Positions 7,475 to 16,043 of a stretch of DNA of 32,900 nt are shown here, piece after piece. The stretch lies in contig CAZQXD010000047.1 in NCBI GenBank assembly GCA_964597315.1, forward strand, positions 1 to 32,900, given 5' to 3'. Origin of the DNA: CAZQXD01 sp964597315. Its GTDB lineage: Bacteria > Pseudomonadota > Gammaproteobacteria > Competibacterales > Competibacteraceae. Numbering within the stretch: position 1 is the stretch's first letter; the number at the start of each line of letters is the position of its first letter. The translations under genes and the position numbers were made by a program. The notes under the pieces were generated by a model. That model saw only the letters and a program-made list of their open reading frames with translations. It made no database searches and had not been told where the DNA came from.

Positions 7475-9440
7475 GGGCATCCTCCGAGGCCGAAGTCTGA
7501 CGCCGCGTTAGGGCCAGTCGGTAGCGGCGGTCGCTGATGGCCATGAACCCCCCCAGGGCCATGAACACCGCCCCCAACCAGAGCCAGCGCACGAACGGCT
7601 TGTAGTAGATACGCACCGCCCAGGCGTCCTCGCCCACCGGCTCCCCCAGGGCCACGTACAGATCCCGGGTCAGTCCTGGGTCCAGGGCCACCTCGGACAT
7701 GGGCATCTGCTGGACGGTGTAGATTCGCTTCTGGGGGTGCATCACGGTGAGCAAGCCGTCGTTGGCGTCGGTGACTCGGATCGTAGCGCCGGTGGCCGTA
7801 TAGTTGGGACCGGTGACGTCTTTCAGGGCCTCCAGGGTAAAGTGGTACGGACCTACCGTGGCGGTCTCCCCCACCGCCATGCGCAAATCCCGCTCGATGC
7901 TGTAGGCGCTGGTCACCGCCACCCCGGTGACGCAGACCACTACCCCCAGATGAGCCAGGTGCATGCCCAGAAACCCCCGGGGCAAGCTAGTCAGGGCCGC
8001 CCAGGGCCGGGGTTTATGACGGACCCGGCCAGCCAGATCGGCCACCACGCCGGCCACTACCCATAACACCAGGGCCAGGGACAGCCCCACCATAAAGCGA
8101 TACTCAGCGGCCAGCAGCGGCAGGGCGAAGCCGACCACAGCGCATCCCACCGACACCGGCGCCAAGCGGCGCATATGGCGCTCGGCCCCGTCGGCCTTCC
8201 AACGCAGTAGCGGCCCGACCCCCAACAACAGCAACAGGGCCAGGGTCAGGGGCACGAACAAGGTATTGAAATAGGGCGGTCCCACGGAGATCTTGCCCAT
8301 CCCCAGCACGTCCACCAGCAGCGGGAACAGGGTGCCCGTGAACACCACCGCGCAGGCCCCCACCAGCAGCAGGTTGTTGCCCAGGATGGCGGTCTCCCGG
8401 GACACCGGCTCGAAGCGGCCTTCGCTCTTGATGGCGTGGGCGCGGATCACCAGCAGGGTCAGCGCCCCACCGGTGATAAGGGCCAGCAGGACCAGCACGA
8501 ATAGGCCCCGGTCGGGATCGGTGGCGAAGGCATGAACCGAGGTAAGCACCCCGGAGCGCACCAGAAACGTGCCCAGCACGCTGAGGGAAAAGGCGGCGAT
8601 GGCCAGCAGCACGGTCCAGGCCCGGAACACCCCCCGTTTTTCGGTGGCGGCCAGGGCGTGGATCAGGGCCGTGCCCGCCAGCCAGGGCATGAAAGAGGCG
8701 TTCTCCACCGGGTCCCAAAACCACCAGCCGCCCCAGCCCAGTTCGTAATAGGCCCACCAGCTCCCCAGGGCGATGCCCAGGGTCAGGAAACCCCAGGCCA
8801 CCGTGGTCCAGGGCCGGGACCAGCGCGCCCAGGCGCTGTCCAACCGCCCTCCCAGCAGGGCCGCCACCACGAAGGCGAAGGCCACGGCGAAGCCCACATA
8901 ACCCATATACAGCATGGGCGGATGGATGATCAGGCCGATGTCCTGGAGCAAGGGGTTGAGGTCCCGACCGTCCAGGGGAAAGAACGGCAGCAGCCGCTCG
9001 AAGGGGTTGGAGGTAATCTGGGTGAACAGAATAAAGCCGATGCTGATCAGCCCCAGCACCCCCAGCACCCGGGCCAGCAGTTCCCGGGGTAGCTTGGCGG
9101 AGAACACCGCTACCGCCGCGCTCCACCCGGACAGCATCAGCACCCACAGCAGCAGGGAACCCTCGTGGCCACCCCAGACCGCCGAAATGCGATAGCCCAA
9201 GGGCAGTTGGCTGTTGGAGTTTTGAGCCACATAGGCCACGGAAAAATCATTACCCACGAAGGCCAGGACCAGGCACAGAAAACTGATCAGCAGAAATGTG
9301 AACTGACCCAGGGCGGCGGGCCGGGCGGCGGCCATCAGCCGGATATCCCCCCGGGCGGCGCCCACCAAGGGTAGCGCGGCCTGGAGAATCGCCAGGCTCA
9401 GGGCCAGCACCAGGGCCAGATGGCCGATTTCGGGAAGCAT
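7458..9440 (-). CDS. ccmF: Heme lyase subunit CcmF
   Basis: 660 residues with many membrane helices, matching the usual length of about 650. The tryptophan-rich heme-handling motif GWGGWWFWDPVENASFMPWL is at residues 235-254, and conserved histidines are visible (IIHPPML, H173; TSVHAFATDP). CcmF, with CcmH and CcmI, attaches heme to the CXXCH cysteines of apocytochromes on the periplasmic side. The ATG has AGGAG about 7 bases upstream and starts 9 bp after the ccmE stop. The 3' end overlaps ccmG by about 17 bp. Confidence 0.97.
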   Translation of the reverse strand: MLPEIGHLALVLALSLAILQAALPLVGAARGDIRLMAAARPAALGQFTFLLISFLCLVLAFVGNDFSVAYVAQNSNSQLPLGYRISAVWGGHEGSLLLWVLMLSGWSAAVAVFSAKLPRELLARVLGVLGLISIGFILFTQITSNPFERLLPFFPLDGRDLNPLLQDIGLIIHPPMLYMGYVGFAVAFAFVVAALLGGRLDSAWARWSRPWTTVAWGFLTLGIALGSWWAYYELGWGGWWFWDPVENASFMPWLAGTALIHALAATEKRGVFRAWTVLLAIAAFSLSVLGTFLVRSGVLTSVHAFATDPDRGLFVLVLLALITGGALTLLVIRAHAIKSEGRFEPVSRETAILGNNLLLVGACAVVFTGTLFPLLVDVLGMGKISVGPPYFNTLFVPLTLALLLLLGVGPLLRWKADGAERHMRRLAPVSVGCAVVGFALPLLAAEYRFMVGLSLALVLWVVAGVVADLAGRVRHKPRPWAALTSLPRGFLGMHLAHLGVVVCVTGVAVTSAYSIERDLRMAVGETATVGPYHFTLEALKDVTGPNYTATGATIRVTDANDGLLTVMHPQKRIYTVQQMPMSEVALDPGLTRDLYVALGEPVGEDAWAVRIYYKPFVRWLWLGAVFMALGGFMAISDRRYRLALTRRQTSASEDAHVARA

Positions 9441-9449
9441 GGCGGTCTC

Positions 9450-9908
9450 CTAGGGCTTGGGCTTATCGTCGGCATGTTGCCACAGGCCAGCCTGCTTGAG
9501 GCTGTCGGCCACTTCCGGGGGCATGTAGTTCTCGTCGTGCTTGGCCAGCACTTCTTCGGCCCGCACGCTGCCGTCGGGCTGCAACACCCCTCGGGCCACG
9601 ATGCCCTGCCCTTCTCGGAACAGATCCGGGAGGATGCCCTCGTAGCTCACGTCGATATTGGCGGCGGTGTCGGTGAGCTGGAAGCTGACCCTGAGACTGT
9701 CGGTGGCCCGTTTGACGCTGCCGTCCACCACCAGCCCGCCGATGCGGATGCTGCGCCCCACCGGGGCCTCGCCGTTGGCGATCTGGGCCGGAGCGTAAAA
9801 CAGGTTGATGTTCTGCTGTAGGGCGTAAAGGGTCAGGGCCACGGCGGCGCCCATGCCGGCCAGCAAAATCAGAATCAGGGTCAGGCGTCTGCGTCGGGTG
9901 GGGGTCAT
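9450..9908 (-). CDS. ccmE: Heme chaperone CcmE
   Basis: 152 residues. An N-terminal anchor (residues 8-30) precedes an OB-fold domain. The heme-binding histidine is H124 in VLAKHDENY, with Y128 in the conserved partner position, as in the covalent heme adduct described for E. coli CcmE. It carries heme from CcmC to CcmF in the periplasm. The frame is open upstream for about 90 codons, but the start at 9908 gives the standard N-terminus (MTPTRRRRL) and overlaps the ccmD stop as ATGA. Confidence 0.96.
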   Translation of the reverse strand: MTPTRRRRLTLILILLAGMGAAVALTLYALQQNINLFYAPAQIANGEAPVGRSIRIGGLVVDGSVKRATDSLRVSFQLTDTAANIDVSYEGILPDLFREGQGIVARGVLQPDGSVRAEEVLAKHDENYMPPEVADSLKQAGLWQHADDKPKP

Positions 9909-10093
9909 GGGTTCAGGTCCTGTCGTTGCCGGAGGCGCTCCCGGCGCGCCAGCTCCCGCTTTAGGCGCCGGTGGCGGAACAGGGGGGCGAGCAGCGCGAC
10001 GGCCAGCACCAAAAGCGCTAGGGCATAGGAAGCCCAAACATAGAGGGCATAGCCGCCCATCTCGAAAAACTCGCTCCAATTGGAAAACTGCAT
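9905..10093 (-). CDS. ccmD: Heme exporter small subunit CcmD
   Basis: 62 residues with one membrane helix. MQFSNWSEFFEMGGYALYVWASYALALLVL followed by a basic tail rich in Arg is the CcmD pattern (FxMGGYAxYVWxSY). CcmD is a small inner-membrane subunit needed for releasing holo-CcmE from CcmC. It overlaps ccmE by four bases. The start is 147 bp from the ccmC stop, the largest break inside this ccm cluster, and there is only a distant AGG before the ATG. Confidence 0.9.
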   Translation of the reverse strand: MQFSNWSEFFEMGGYALYVWASYALALLVLAVALLAPLFRHRRLKRELARRERLRQRQDLNP

Positions 10094-10240
10094 GTCGTCG
10101 TGAAGCCTGGGGTAGGTGGTTGGAAATTAAACCATGAAACCGGGCGCCAGCGTATTGACCAAAGTCATGGACCGGCAAGGTCCCGCCCGGTTCCCTGGCA
10201 AAAGGCTTATTCTAACCCAAACCGACCCGGCGGCATCGGT
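10094..10240. other. Intergenic gap between ccmC and ccmD
   Basis: 147 bp without a credible gene. On the minus strand there is a short AACCGA/TCGGTT stem just after ccmC and a TAGAAT resembling a -10 box, but no good -35 partner and no T-tract. A secondary promoter for ccmD-B is possible but not shown. Confidence 0.35.
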
Positions 10241-10969
10241 TCAGACTCCGCTCAGCTTGCGCGCCAGGATGGCGTTACGGGTGCCCATGATGGCGGCGGT
10301 GATAAACACCAGCCCGAAGGCCGCCAGCATAATCAGCAGGGGCCAGAGCATCTCCGGGGCTATGGCCGGTTTGTCCAGCTTAAAGAGGGTGGCCCCCTGA
10401 TGAAGGGTGTGCCACCATTCCACCGAGTAGTGGATGATGGGGATGTTCACCACGCCCACGATGGCCAGCACCGCCGCCGCTCGGGAAGCCTGGTCCGGGT
10501 CATCGATGGCCTCTTGCAGGCCCATATAGCCCAGATACAGAAACAACAGGATCAGCTCCGAGGTGAGCCGGGCGTCCCATACCCACCAGGCGCCCCACAT
10601 GGGCTTGCCCCACAGGGCGCCGGTGGCCAGGGCCAGAAAAGTGTAACCCGCGCCGATGGGGGCGCAGCTCCCCGAGAACAGGGCCATGAGTTTGATCCGC
10701 CAGATCAGGCCGATGGCCCCGCTCACCGCCATGGCCATATAGACCCCCATGGACAGGGCCGCTGCGGGCACATGCACGTAGATGATGCGGAAACTGTCTC
10801 CCTGCTGGTAATCCGGGGGGGCATAAGCCAACCCCCAGACCAGCCCCCAGACCAGCAGTAGCACACTGGCGCCACCCAGCCAGGGTAGGGTCCGGCCGGT
10901 GAGGTCGTAGAAATAACCTGGGGAGGTCAGCCGATAGTACAAACTGGGTTTGGGGATGACGCGGCTCAC
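10241..10969 (-). CDS. ccmC: Heme handling protein CcmC
   Basis: About 242 residues with six helices. The heme motif WGAWWVWDARLTSE is at about residues 125-138, and the flanking histidines are in IIYVHVPA (H66) and IIHYSVEWW. CcmC loads heme onto CcmE in the periplasm. The longest frame starts with TTG at 11005, but that codon has no spaced ribosome binding site. GTG at 10969 has AGGTG about 8 bases upstream and gives a length close to E. coli CcmC (245), so it is chosen; the end is certain. It directly follows an unidentified membrane-protein gene. Confidence 0.92.
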   Translation of the reverse strand: MSRVIPKPSLYYRLTSPGYFYDLTGRTLPWLGGASVLLLVWGLVWGLAYAPPDYQQGDSFRIIYVHVPAAALSMGVYMAMAVSGAIGLIWRIKLMALFSGSCAPIGAGYTFLALATGALWGKPMWGAWWVWDARLTSELILLFLYLGYMGLQEAIDDPDQASRAAAVLAIVGVVNIPIIHYSVEWWHTLHQGATLFKLDKPAIAPEMLWPLLIMLAAFGLVFITAAIMGTRNAILARKLSGV

Positions 10970-11007
10970 GGGTGGGGCACCTGGGTTATCGATCCTAGGC
11001 GCCAACC

Positions 11008-11793
11008 TTACCCCATCCCGTGAACCCGGTCAGCCCTGCCTGGCTCCGGCAGCGGCCCCACGAAATAATAAATGGCCAGCAGCAGAGTAATCACCAACAC
11101 CCCGGTGAACACTGTCAGGCTGGGCAGATGCTCCGCTTTGACCGTCTCGAAGTGCTGGATGAAGGGAACGAGCAGGACCAGATCATAGGCGGCGAAACCC
11201 ACCAACTGGCCACCCACGTTGCCTCGCGCCGGATAAATGAAACCGTGCAACATATACACCGCCGCTCCTAGGAACACCCAGCCGATTAACACCGAAGTCT
11301 CAGGCTTGAGGGGCCAGGGGAACACCAGGGGCGCGCACAGCAGCAGGGCCGTTCCCACCCCGATCAGCACCAAGCCCAGCACCAGGAACATTCCCCGCAC
11401 CAGCCCCGGCGCCGGCCGGTTGTCCCGAAACGGCAGCCGCCGCACCATCAGCCAGATGCTCAGATTGGCTACCAGAGACAGCCAGGCTCCCACGATCCAG
11501 GGCGTCAGGCCCTCGGCCTCGTGAAACCAGGTCAGGAACACGGCGATGCCGGCAAAGCTTAGGGCAAAATCCAAAGCCCCGGCCCTCATGGCCGCCAACT
11601 CCCCCCGCAGCCCGATCCATAGAATCGGCAGGGCCACGGCGGCTAGGATGGAACCCACCCATAGATAGGACAGTCGACCATCGGGCCAGGGCCACAGCCC
11701 TATCGCCCAGGGGGTCTGGAAGGCAAAACCCGCCGCCAGCGCCAGCAGCGCCAGGCTCCAAAGGATTAACAGGCCACGAATACTTTGCTGCAT
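11008..11793 (-). CDS. Unidentified polytopic membrane protein heading the ccm cluster
   Basis: 261 residues, about eight hydrophobic helices: roughly 6-26, 43-62, 75-95, 98-118, 131-155, 163-185, 200-215 and 227-247. I do not recognise the family. Conspicuous features are tryptophans near helix ends (WPWPDGRLSYLWVG), a histidine in an FHEAEGLTPW loop, and a conserved-looking HGFIYPARGNVGGQLVGFAAYD stretch. AGGAG is well placed before the ATG. The stop at 11008 lies inside the 5' region of ccmC, so the two are cotranscribed. A role in heme or cytochrome biogenesis, for example transport or assembly, is suggested by position alone. It could instead belong to an unrelated respiratory function. 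Confidence 0.72.
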   Translation of the reverse strand: MQQSIRGLLILWSLALLALAAGFAFQTPWAIGLWPWPDGRLSYLWVGSILAAVALPILWIGLRGELAAMRAGALDFALSFAGIAVFLTWFHEAEGLTPWIVGAWLSLVANLSIWLMVRRLPFRDNRPAPGLVRGMFLVLGLVLIGVGTALLLCAPLVFPWPLKPETSVLIGWVFLGAAVYMLHGFIYPARGNVGGQLVGFAAYDLVLLVPFIQHFETVKAEHLPSLTVFTGVLVITLLLAIYYFVGPLPEPGRADRVHGMG

Positions 11794-11925
11794 GAAGGTT
11801 CTCCTGTTAGGTCCGGGTCACTATAAAGCCGGGTTGGACACCGACTCAGTGATGCAAGTTACAGGGTCAAGGTATCCATTGGATTGCGCGCCAACACCGA
11901 ATTGTTTCAATTATTTCGAACCATC

Positions 11926-11948
11926 GGGAGCGTCTCAAAACCGCTCCC
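11926..11948 (-). terminator. Stem-loop overlapping the truA stop codon
   Basis: Arms GGGAGCG (11926-11932) and CGCTCCC (11942-11948) pair perfectly, and the truA TGA lies in the loop. There is no T-tract after the stem on the minus strand, so intrinsic termination is doubtful; it may stabilise or attenuate the transcript entering the ccm region. Confidence 0.35.
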
Positions 11949-12714
11949 AAATCCCCGGAGGCTCTAGGTCAAAGGCCGGATCGTAGCGCACGGTGGTCAG
12001 ATACAGCCCCTGGGCCGGGGCCGTCACCCCTCCCAGGGTCCGGTCCCGATAGGCCAGCACCTGATCCACCCAATCCACCGGTCGCTCGCCGCCGCCGATG
12101 GTCATTAGCACCCCGGCGATATTGCGCACCATGTGGTGTAGAAACGCATTGGCCTCCACCTCCAGAATGACCTGCTCTCCGAGCCGTCGCACCGTCAGCT
12201 CGTGGATGCGGCGCACCGGGCTTTTGGCCTGGCACTCCACGGCCCGGAACGAGGAAAAATCATGCTCTCCCACCAGGCTCAGCCCGGCGGCCTGCATGGT
12301 ATCGGCATCCAGGGGCCGGTGGCACCACACCGCCCGCCGCCGCTCCAAGGCCGAGCGGAACGGGCGGTTGAGGATCACATAACGGTAGCGCCGGGCCAGC
12401 GCCGAAAAGCGGGCGTGGAAAGTATCGGGCGCCTCCCGTACCCAGGTGAGGTTGATATCCTCAGGTAGATTGGAGTTGACCCCCAGCAGCCAGTTGCGAC
12501 GCCGACGGCGGGCCGGGGTATCGAAATGGACCACCTGCCCGGTGGCATGAACCCCGGCGTCGGTGCGCCCAGCGCAGACCACCCTCACGGCGTGATTGGC
12601 CACCCTAGCGATGGCCCGCTCCAGGCAATCCTGCACGGTGCGCGTCCCCGCTTGCTGACTCTGCCAGCCCCGAAAACCGCTGCCGTCGTACTCAATACCC
12701 ATTGCCATCCGCAT
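11935..12714 (-). CDS. truA: tRNA pseudouridine(38-40) synthase TruA
   Basis: 259 residues. The catalytic aspartate is D52 in CAGRTDAGVHATGQVVHF. Also present are GIEYDGSGFRGWQSQ at the N-terminus, the ARFSALARRYRYVI segment and the FLHHMVRNIAGVLMTIGGG motif near the C-terminus. TruA isomerises uridines 38-40 in the anticodon arm of many tRNAs. The open frame extends to 12813, but ATG 12714 has AGGAG 7 bases upstream and gives the standard N-terminus. In many gammaproteobacteria truA follows fimV directly; here about 12.5 kb of opposite-strand genes separate them. No trpF follows. Confidence 0.96.
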   Translation of the reverse strand: MRMAMGIEYDGSGFRGWQSQQAGTRTVQDCLERAIARVANHAVRVVCAGRTDAGVHATGQVVHFDTPARRRRRNWLLGVNSNLPEDINLTWVREAPDTFHARFSALARRYRYVILNRPFRSALERRRAVWCHRPLDADTMQAAGLSLVGEHDFSSFRAVECQAKSPVRRIHELTVRRLGEQVILEVEANAFLHHMVRNIAGVLMTIGGGERPVDWVDQVLAYRDRTLGGVTAPAQGLYLTTVRYDPAFDLEPPGIWERF

Positions 12715-12820
12715 AGGCCATCTCCTGCTCTTGATCCACCCCGGATCGGCAAGATACCGCCGCCGACCCGCCACGCAAAGGGCCATGGCCAGGCTTGCAT
12801 CGAGCCGGTTCAAGGGGTAG

Positions 12821-12837
12821 TGTTACTTTACGTAACC
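12821..12837 (+). promoter_or_regulatory. Palindrome TGTTAC-N5-GTAACC upstream of cbrX
   Basis: TGTTAC (12821-12826) and GTAAC(C) (12832-12837) flank TTTAC, 26 bp before the cbrX start and between divergent truA and cbrX. The same layout with near-identical half-sites occurs at 17456-17472 ahead of a sigma-54 promoter. It is a candidate binding site for one regulator, plausibly CbrB; no -24/-12 promoter is seen here. Confidence 0.45.
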
Positions 12838-12862
12838 AAGAAAGACCCGCGCCCCCACCCTC

Positions 12863-13060
12863 ATGCGCCATCCCATCGACAGCAGCCGGCGGCGGGACGT
12901 CACTATCGTCATATCGCTGCTGGCCGTGTTTCTGTTGGCTTCGCCGTTTTTCTTTTGGTGGGCCACGCCTAGTCGAACCTGGTGGCTGCTCTACGGGGTG
13001 TGGGCAGGGGTGATTCTGCTCACCTGGGTGGCCCAGCGCCTGCGCGGCCATGAACTTTGA
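12863..13060 (+). CDS. cbrX: CbrX-like small membrane protein
   Basis: 65 residues with two hydrophobic helices (about 13-33 and 38-57), a basic N-terminus (MRHPIDSSRRRD) and an RLRGHEL end. It overlaps the cbrA start by 11 bp. A small ORF of this kind, translationally coupled to the sensor gene, is known immediately upstream of cbrA in Pseudomonas as cbrX, and the two downstream genes are CbrA/CbrB-like. The only in-frame start after the upstream stop is ATG 12863, and no Shine-Dalgarno sequence is visible before it. Its molecular function is unknown. Naming rests on position and size more than sequence. Confidence 0.68.
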   Translation: MRHPIDSSRRRDVTIVISLLAVFLLASPFFFWWATPSRTWWLLYGVWAGVILLTWVAQRLRGHEL

Positions 13061-16043
13061 GCTGGGCTATTTGTTTTTGGTGGCGCTGGTTTATCTGTCG
13101 CTGCTGTTCTTTATCGCCTATGCCACCGACCGGGGCTGGATACCCGAGGCGCTAGCCCGTCACCCCATCACCTACGCCCTATCACTGGGGGTGTATACCA
13201 CCACCTGGAGCTATTACGGCAGCGTGGGCTTCGCCGAGCAAAACGGATTTTTGTTCCTGTCTATCTATATCGGCCCTACCCTGGCTTTTATCCTTACCCC
13301 GGTACTGCTGGCCCCGCTGCTGCGGCTGGTGCGGGACTACCAGCTCACTTCCCTAGCTGATTTGTTCGCCTTTCGCTACCACAGCCAGTTAGCGGGGATT
13401 CTTGTAACGTTGTTCATGCTGCTGGGCAGCCTGCCCTATATCGCTTTGCAGATTCAGGCGGTGACCGAGTCCACCCGCATCTTGATCGACGCCCAGACCC
13501 CGGTGGAACTGGGGCTGATTTTCTGCGCCACCCTCACCGGCTTCGCCATCCTGTTCGGCGCCCGTCATGTCTCGCCCCGGGAAAAACACAATGGCTTGGT
13601 GGTGGCTATCGCTTTCGAATCCCTGGTCAAACTGGCCGCTATCCTGGCGGTGGCCCTGTTCGGGGTGTTCGGGGTGTTTGGGGGCGTGGACGGCATGCAC
13701 CGCTGGCTGGCGGCCAACCCCCAGTCTCTAGAGACCCTGTACGCCCCGTTGCGGGATGGTCCCTGGTATACCCTGGTATTTCTGTCTTTCGCGGCGGCCT
13801 TTTTGCTGCCCCGACAATTCCATATGGGTTTTGTGGAAAACCTGGACAGCCGCTCCCTGGGCGTGGCGAGTTGGGCTTTCCCGCTGTTTCTGCTGTTGTT
13901 CAATCTGGCCATCCCCCCCATCCTCTGGGCTGGCCAGGCCCTGGGCGCGGACAGCCATCCCGACTATTACCCCTTGAGCATCACCCTGGCCGGGGAGACG
14001 GCGCTGCTGCCCACCATCGCCTTCGTGGGCGGTATCTCTGCGGCCAGCGCCATGGCTATCGTCGCCACCCTGGCCCTGTCTTCCATGGCTCTCAACCATC
14101 TGCTGCTGCCGGCCAGCTATCCAGACCCGGCGGTGGACCTGTACCGCTGGCTGCTGTGGGGGCGGCGGGTCATCATCGGCCTGATCATCCTCACCAGCTA
14201 CGGGCTATACGTGGTGCTGGAACACAGCCAGGGGCTGGTGCAGTTGGGTTTGATCTCCTTCGTGGCGGTGGCCCAGTTTCTACCGGGGCTGATGGGGGTG
14301 CTGTTCTGGCGGCGGGCCACCCGGGCCGGGTTTCTGTGGGGACTGGGGGCCGGGATTGTTGTGTGGTTCACCAGCCTCATGACCCCACTACTAGAACAAG
14401 CCCGGATCATTACCGGGCATTTCAACCTGATGGAAACCCTGGGGGTGGTCGATGCCTCCCCCTGGCCATCCGTGACTTTCTGGTCTTTGTCCCTGAATAC
14501 CCTGCTGTTCGTGGCCGTGTCCCTGCTCACCCGCCAGAATGCCGGAGAAAAGCGGGCCATCGCCGTCTGCTTCCGGGAAAGCGGCTACGTTCCCAGCAAC
14601 CGACTGCTCAGCGTCGCCTCGACCGGTGAATTTGTCCAGCGCCTGACCCGGGTCATCGGCGAACAGGCCGCCAGTCGGGAAGTGCAAAAAGCTCTGACCG
14701 ATCTGGCCATGGATCCTGGGGAGACCCGCCCCCAGCACTTGCAGCGGCTACGCATCCGCATCGAGCGCAACCTGTCGGGAATGCTGGGACCGATGATGGC
14801 GCGGATGATCGTGGACTCCCGCTTGCAGGCGGACGAAAGCACCCGGTTGATGCTCACCGACCAGATGCGCTTTATCGAAGAGCAACTGGAACACTCCCGA
14901 ACCCGTCTTCGGGGCCTGGCCCGGGACCTGGATGCCTTGCAACTCTACCATCGGCAGATTCTCCAGGACCTGCCCCTGGGGGCCTGCGCCCTGTCCAGCG
15001 AACAGGAGATTCTCAACTGGAACCAGGCCATGGAGCGACTCACCGGCATTGACCGGCAAACCGTCATGGGCAGCCGGGTGGCCGATCTGAATGCGCCCTG
15101 GGCGGGATTGTTAGGCGCTTTTCTGGACCATGACGGCCAGCACGTCCACAAAACCCGGGCGCTGGTCCAAGGCCGACCACGTTGGTTCAACCTCCATAAA
15201 GCGGCCATCGGCGTGTCCCTGCCGCCCAGGGACGACGACAGCCACCGTCCCTGGAGCGGCATGGTGATCCTGGTGGAGGATCTGACCGAGGTGCAGACCC
15301 TGGAGGCGGAACTGATCCATAGCGCCCGGCTAGCCTCCATCGGCCAACTGGCCGCCGGAGTGGCCCACGAGATCGGCAACCCAGTCACCGGCATCGCCTG
15401 CCTGACCCAGAACCTGCGCGAGGAACACGACCCCGAACTGCTGCGAGAAAGCCTGGACGAGATTCTGGAACAGACTGCCCGGATCACCGCCATCGTCCAG
15501 ACCCTGCTCAGCTACAGCCACGGTGGCCGTCCCCAGGAACGGCGCCATACCCGGTTCAGCCTGCGCCAGTGCGTGGCCGACGCCCAGCGGCTGGTACAGC
15601 TTAGCCGGGGCGGCAAGCAACTGGTCTACGCCAATGACTGCCCGGAGAGCCTGACCCTGGAAGCCGACCGGCAGCGGCTGTTGCAGGTCTTTGTCAACCT
15701 GCTCAGTAATGCCGCCGATGCCTCCGAGCCTGGAGACCGGGTGTGGGTTTCGGCCACAGTGGAAGATTCGGTGGTGGTTATCCGAGTGGACGATCAGGGG
15801 ACGGGCATCCCCGAGGAATTACGGGAACGGATCTTCGAGCCATTCTTTACCACCAAGGAACCGGGCCAGGGCACCGGATTGGGCCTGCCCCTGGTCTACA
15901 ACATCATCCGCGACCACGGCGGCGCGGTGTCCATCGACGCCAACCCCGGGGGCGGCGCCCGGTTCACCGTGCGCCTGCCCGCGTCCCCCCCTATCCCTCC
16001 AGCGGAGGCTGCGTTGAACAATGCACAGCATATTGATCATTGA
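13050..16043 (+). CDS. cbrA: CbrA-type sensor histidine kinase with sodium:solute symporter domain
   Basis: 997 residues. Domains in order: a 13-14-helix SSS transporter-like domain (about 1-505), a linker with a STAC-like segment, a PAS domain (about 630-745), HisKA with phospho-acceptor H773 in AAGVAHEIGNPVTG, and HATPase with N887 (LLSNAADA), D915 (DQGTGIP) and the GQGTGLGL box. This is the CbrA architecture; in Pseudomonas CbrA controls carbon/nitrogen source use and its transporter part can move histidine. It probably senses a substrate or its flux at the inner membrane. No ribosome binding site precedes the ATG, which lies inside cbrX, so translation likely depends on coupling. cbrB overlaps its end by 23 bp. 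Confidence 0.92.
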   Translation: MNFELGYLFLVALVYLSLLFFIAYATDRGWIPEALARHPITYALSLGVYTTTWSYYGSVGFAEQNGFLFLSIYIGPTLAFILTPVLLAPLLRLVRDYQLTSLADLFAFRYHSQLAGILVTLFMLLGSLPYIALQIQAVTESTRILIDAQTPVELGLIFCATLTGFAILFGARHVSPREKHNGLVVAIAFESLVKLAAILAVALFGVFGVFGGVDGMHRWLAANPQSLETLYAPLRDGPWYTLVFLSFAAAFLLPRQFHMGFVENLDSRSLGVASWAFPLFLLLFNLAIPPILWAGQALGADSHPDYYPLSITLAGETALLPTIAFVGGISAASAMAIVATLALSSMALNHLLLPASYPDPAVDLYRWLLWGRRVIIGLIILTSYGLYVVLEHSQGLVQLGLISFVAVAQFLPGLMGVLFWRRATRAGFLWGLGAGIVVWFTSLMTPLLEQARIITGHFNLMETLGVVDASPWPSVTFWSLSLNTLLFVAVSLLTRQNAGEKRAIAVCFRESGYVPSNRLLSVASTGEFVQRLTRVIGEQAASREVQKALTDLAMDPGETRPQHLQRLRIRIERNLSGMLGPMMARMIVDSRLQADESTRLMLTDQMRFIEEQLEHSRTRLRGLARDLDALQLYHRQILQDLPLGACALSSEQEILNWNQAMERLTGIDRQTVMGSRVADLNAPWAGLLGAFLDHDGQHVHKTRALVQGRPRWFNLHKAAIGVSLPPRDDDSHRPWSGMVILVEDLTEVQTLEAELIHSARLASIGQLAAGVAHEIGNPVTGIACLTQNLREEHDPELLRESLDEILEQTARITAIVQTLLSYSHGGRPQERRHTRFSLRQCVADAQRLVQLSRGGKQLVYANDCPESLTLEADRQRLLQVFVNLLSNAADASEPGDRVWVSATVEDSVVVIRVDDQGTGIPEELRERIFEPFFTTKEPGQGTGLGLPLVYNIIRDHGGAVSIDANPGGGARFTVRLPASPPIPPAEAALNNAQHIDH

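Noticed and set aside
8104..9147. 347-codon minus-strand ORF within ccmF
   Set aside because: Gly/Ala/Pro/Arg-rich out-of-frame reading of ccmF with no recognisable domain.
11821..11850. Sigma-70 promoter for the ccm cluster (TATAGT on the minus strand)
   Set aside because: The -10-like box is good but no acceptable -35 lies 16-18 bases upstream.
12786..12799. Sigma-54 promoter upstream of cbrX (TGGCCA...TTGCA)
   Set aside because: The GG-to-GC distance is 10 bases, not 12, and it lies within the truA 5' side region.
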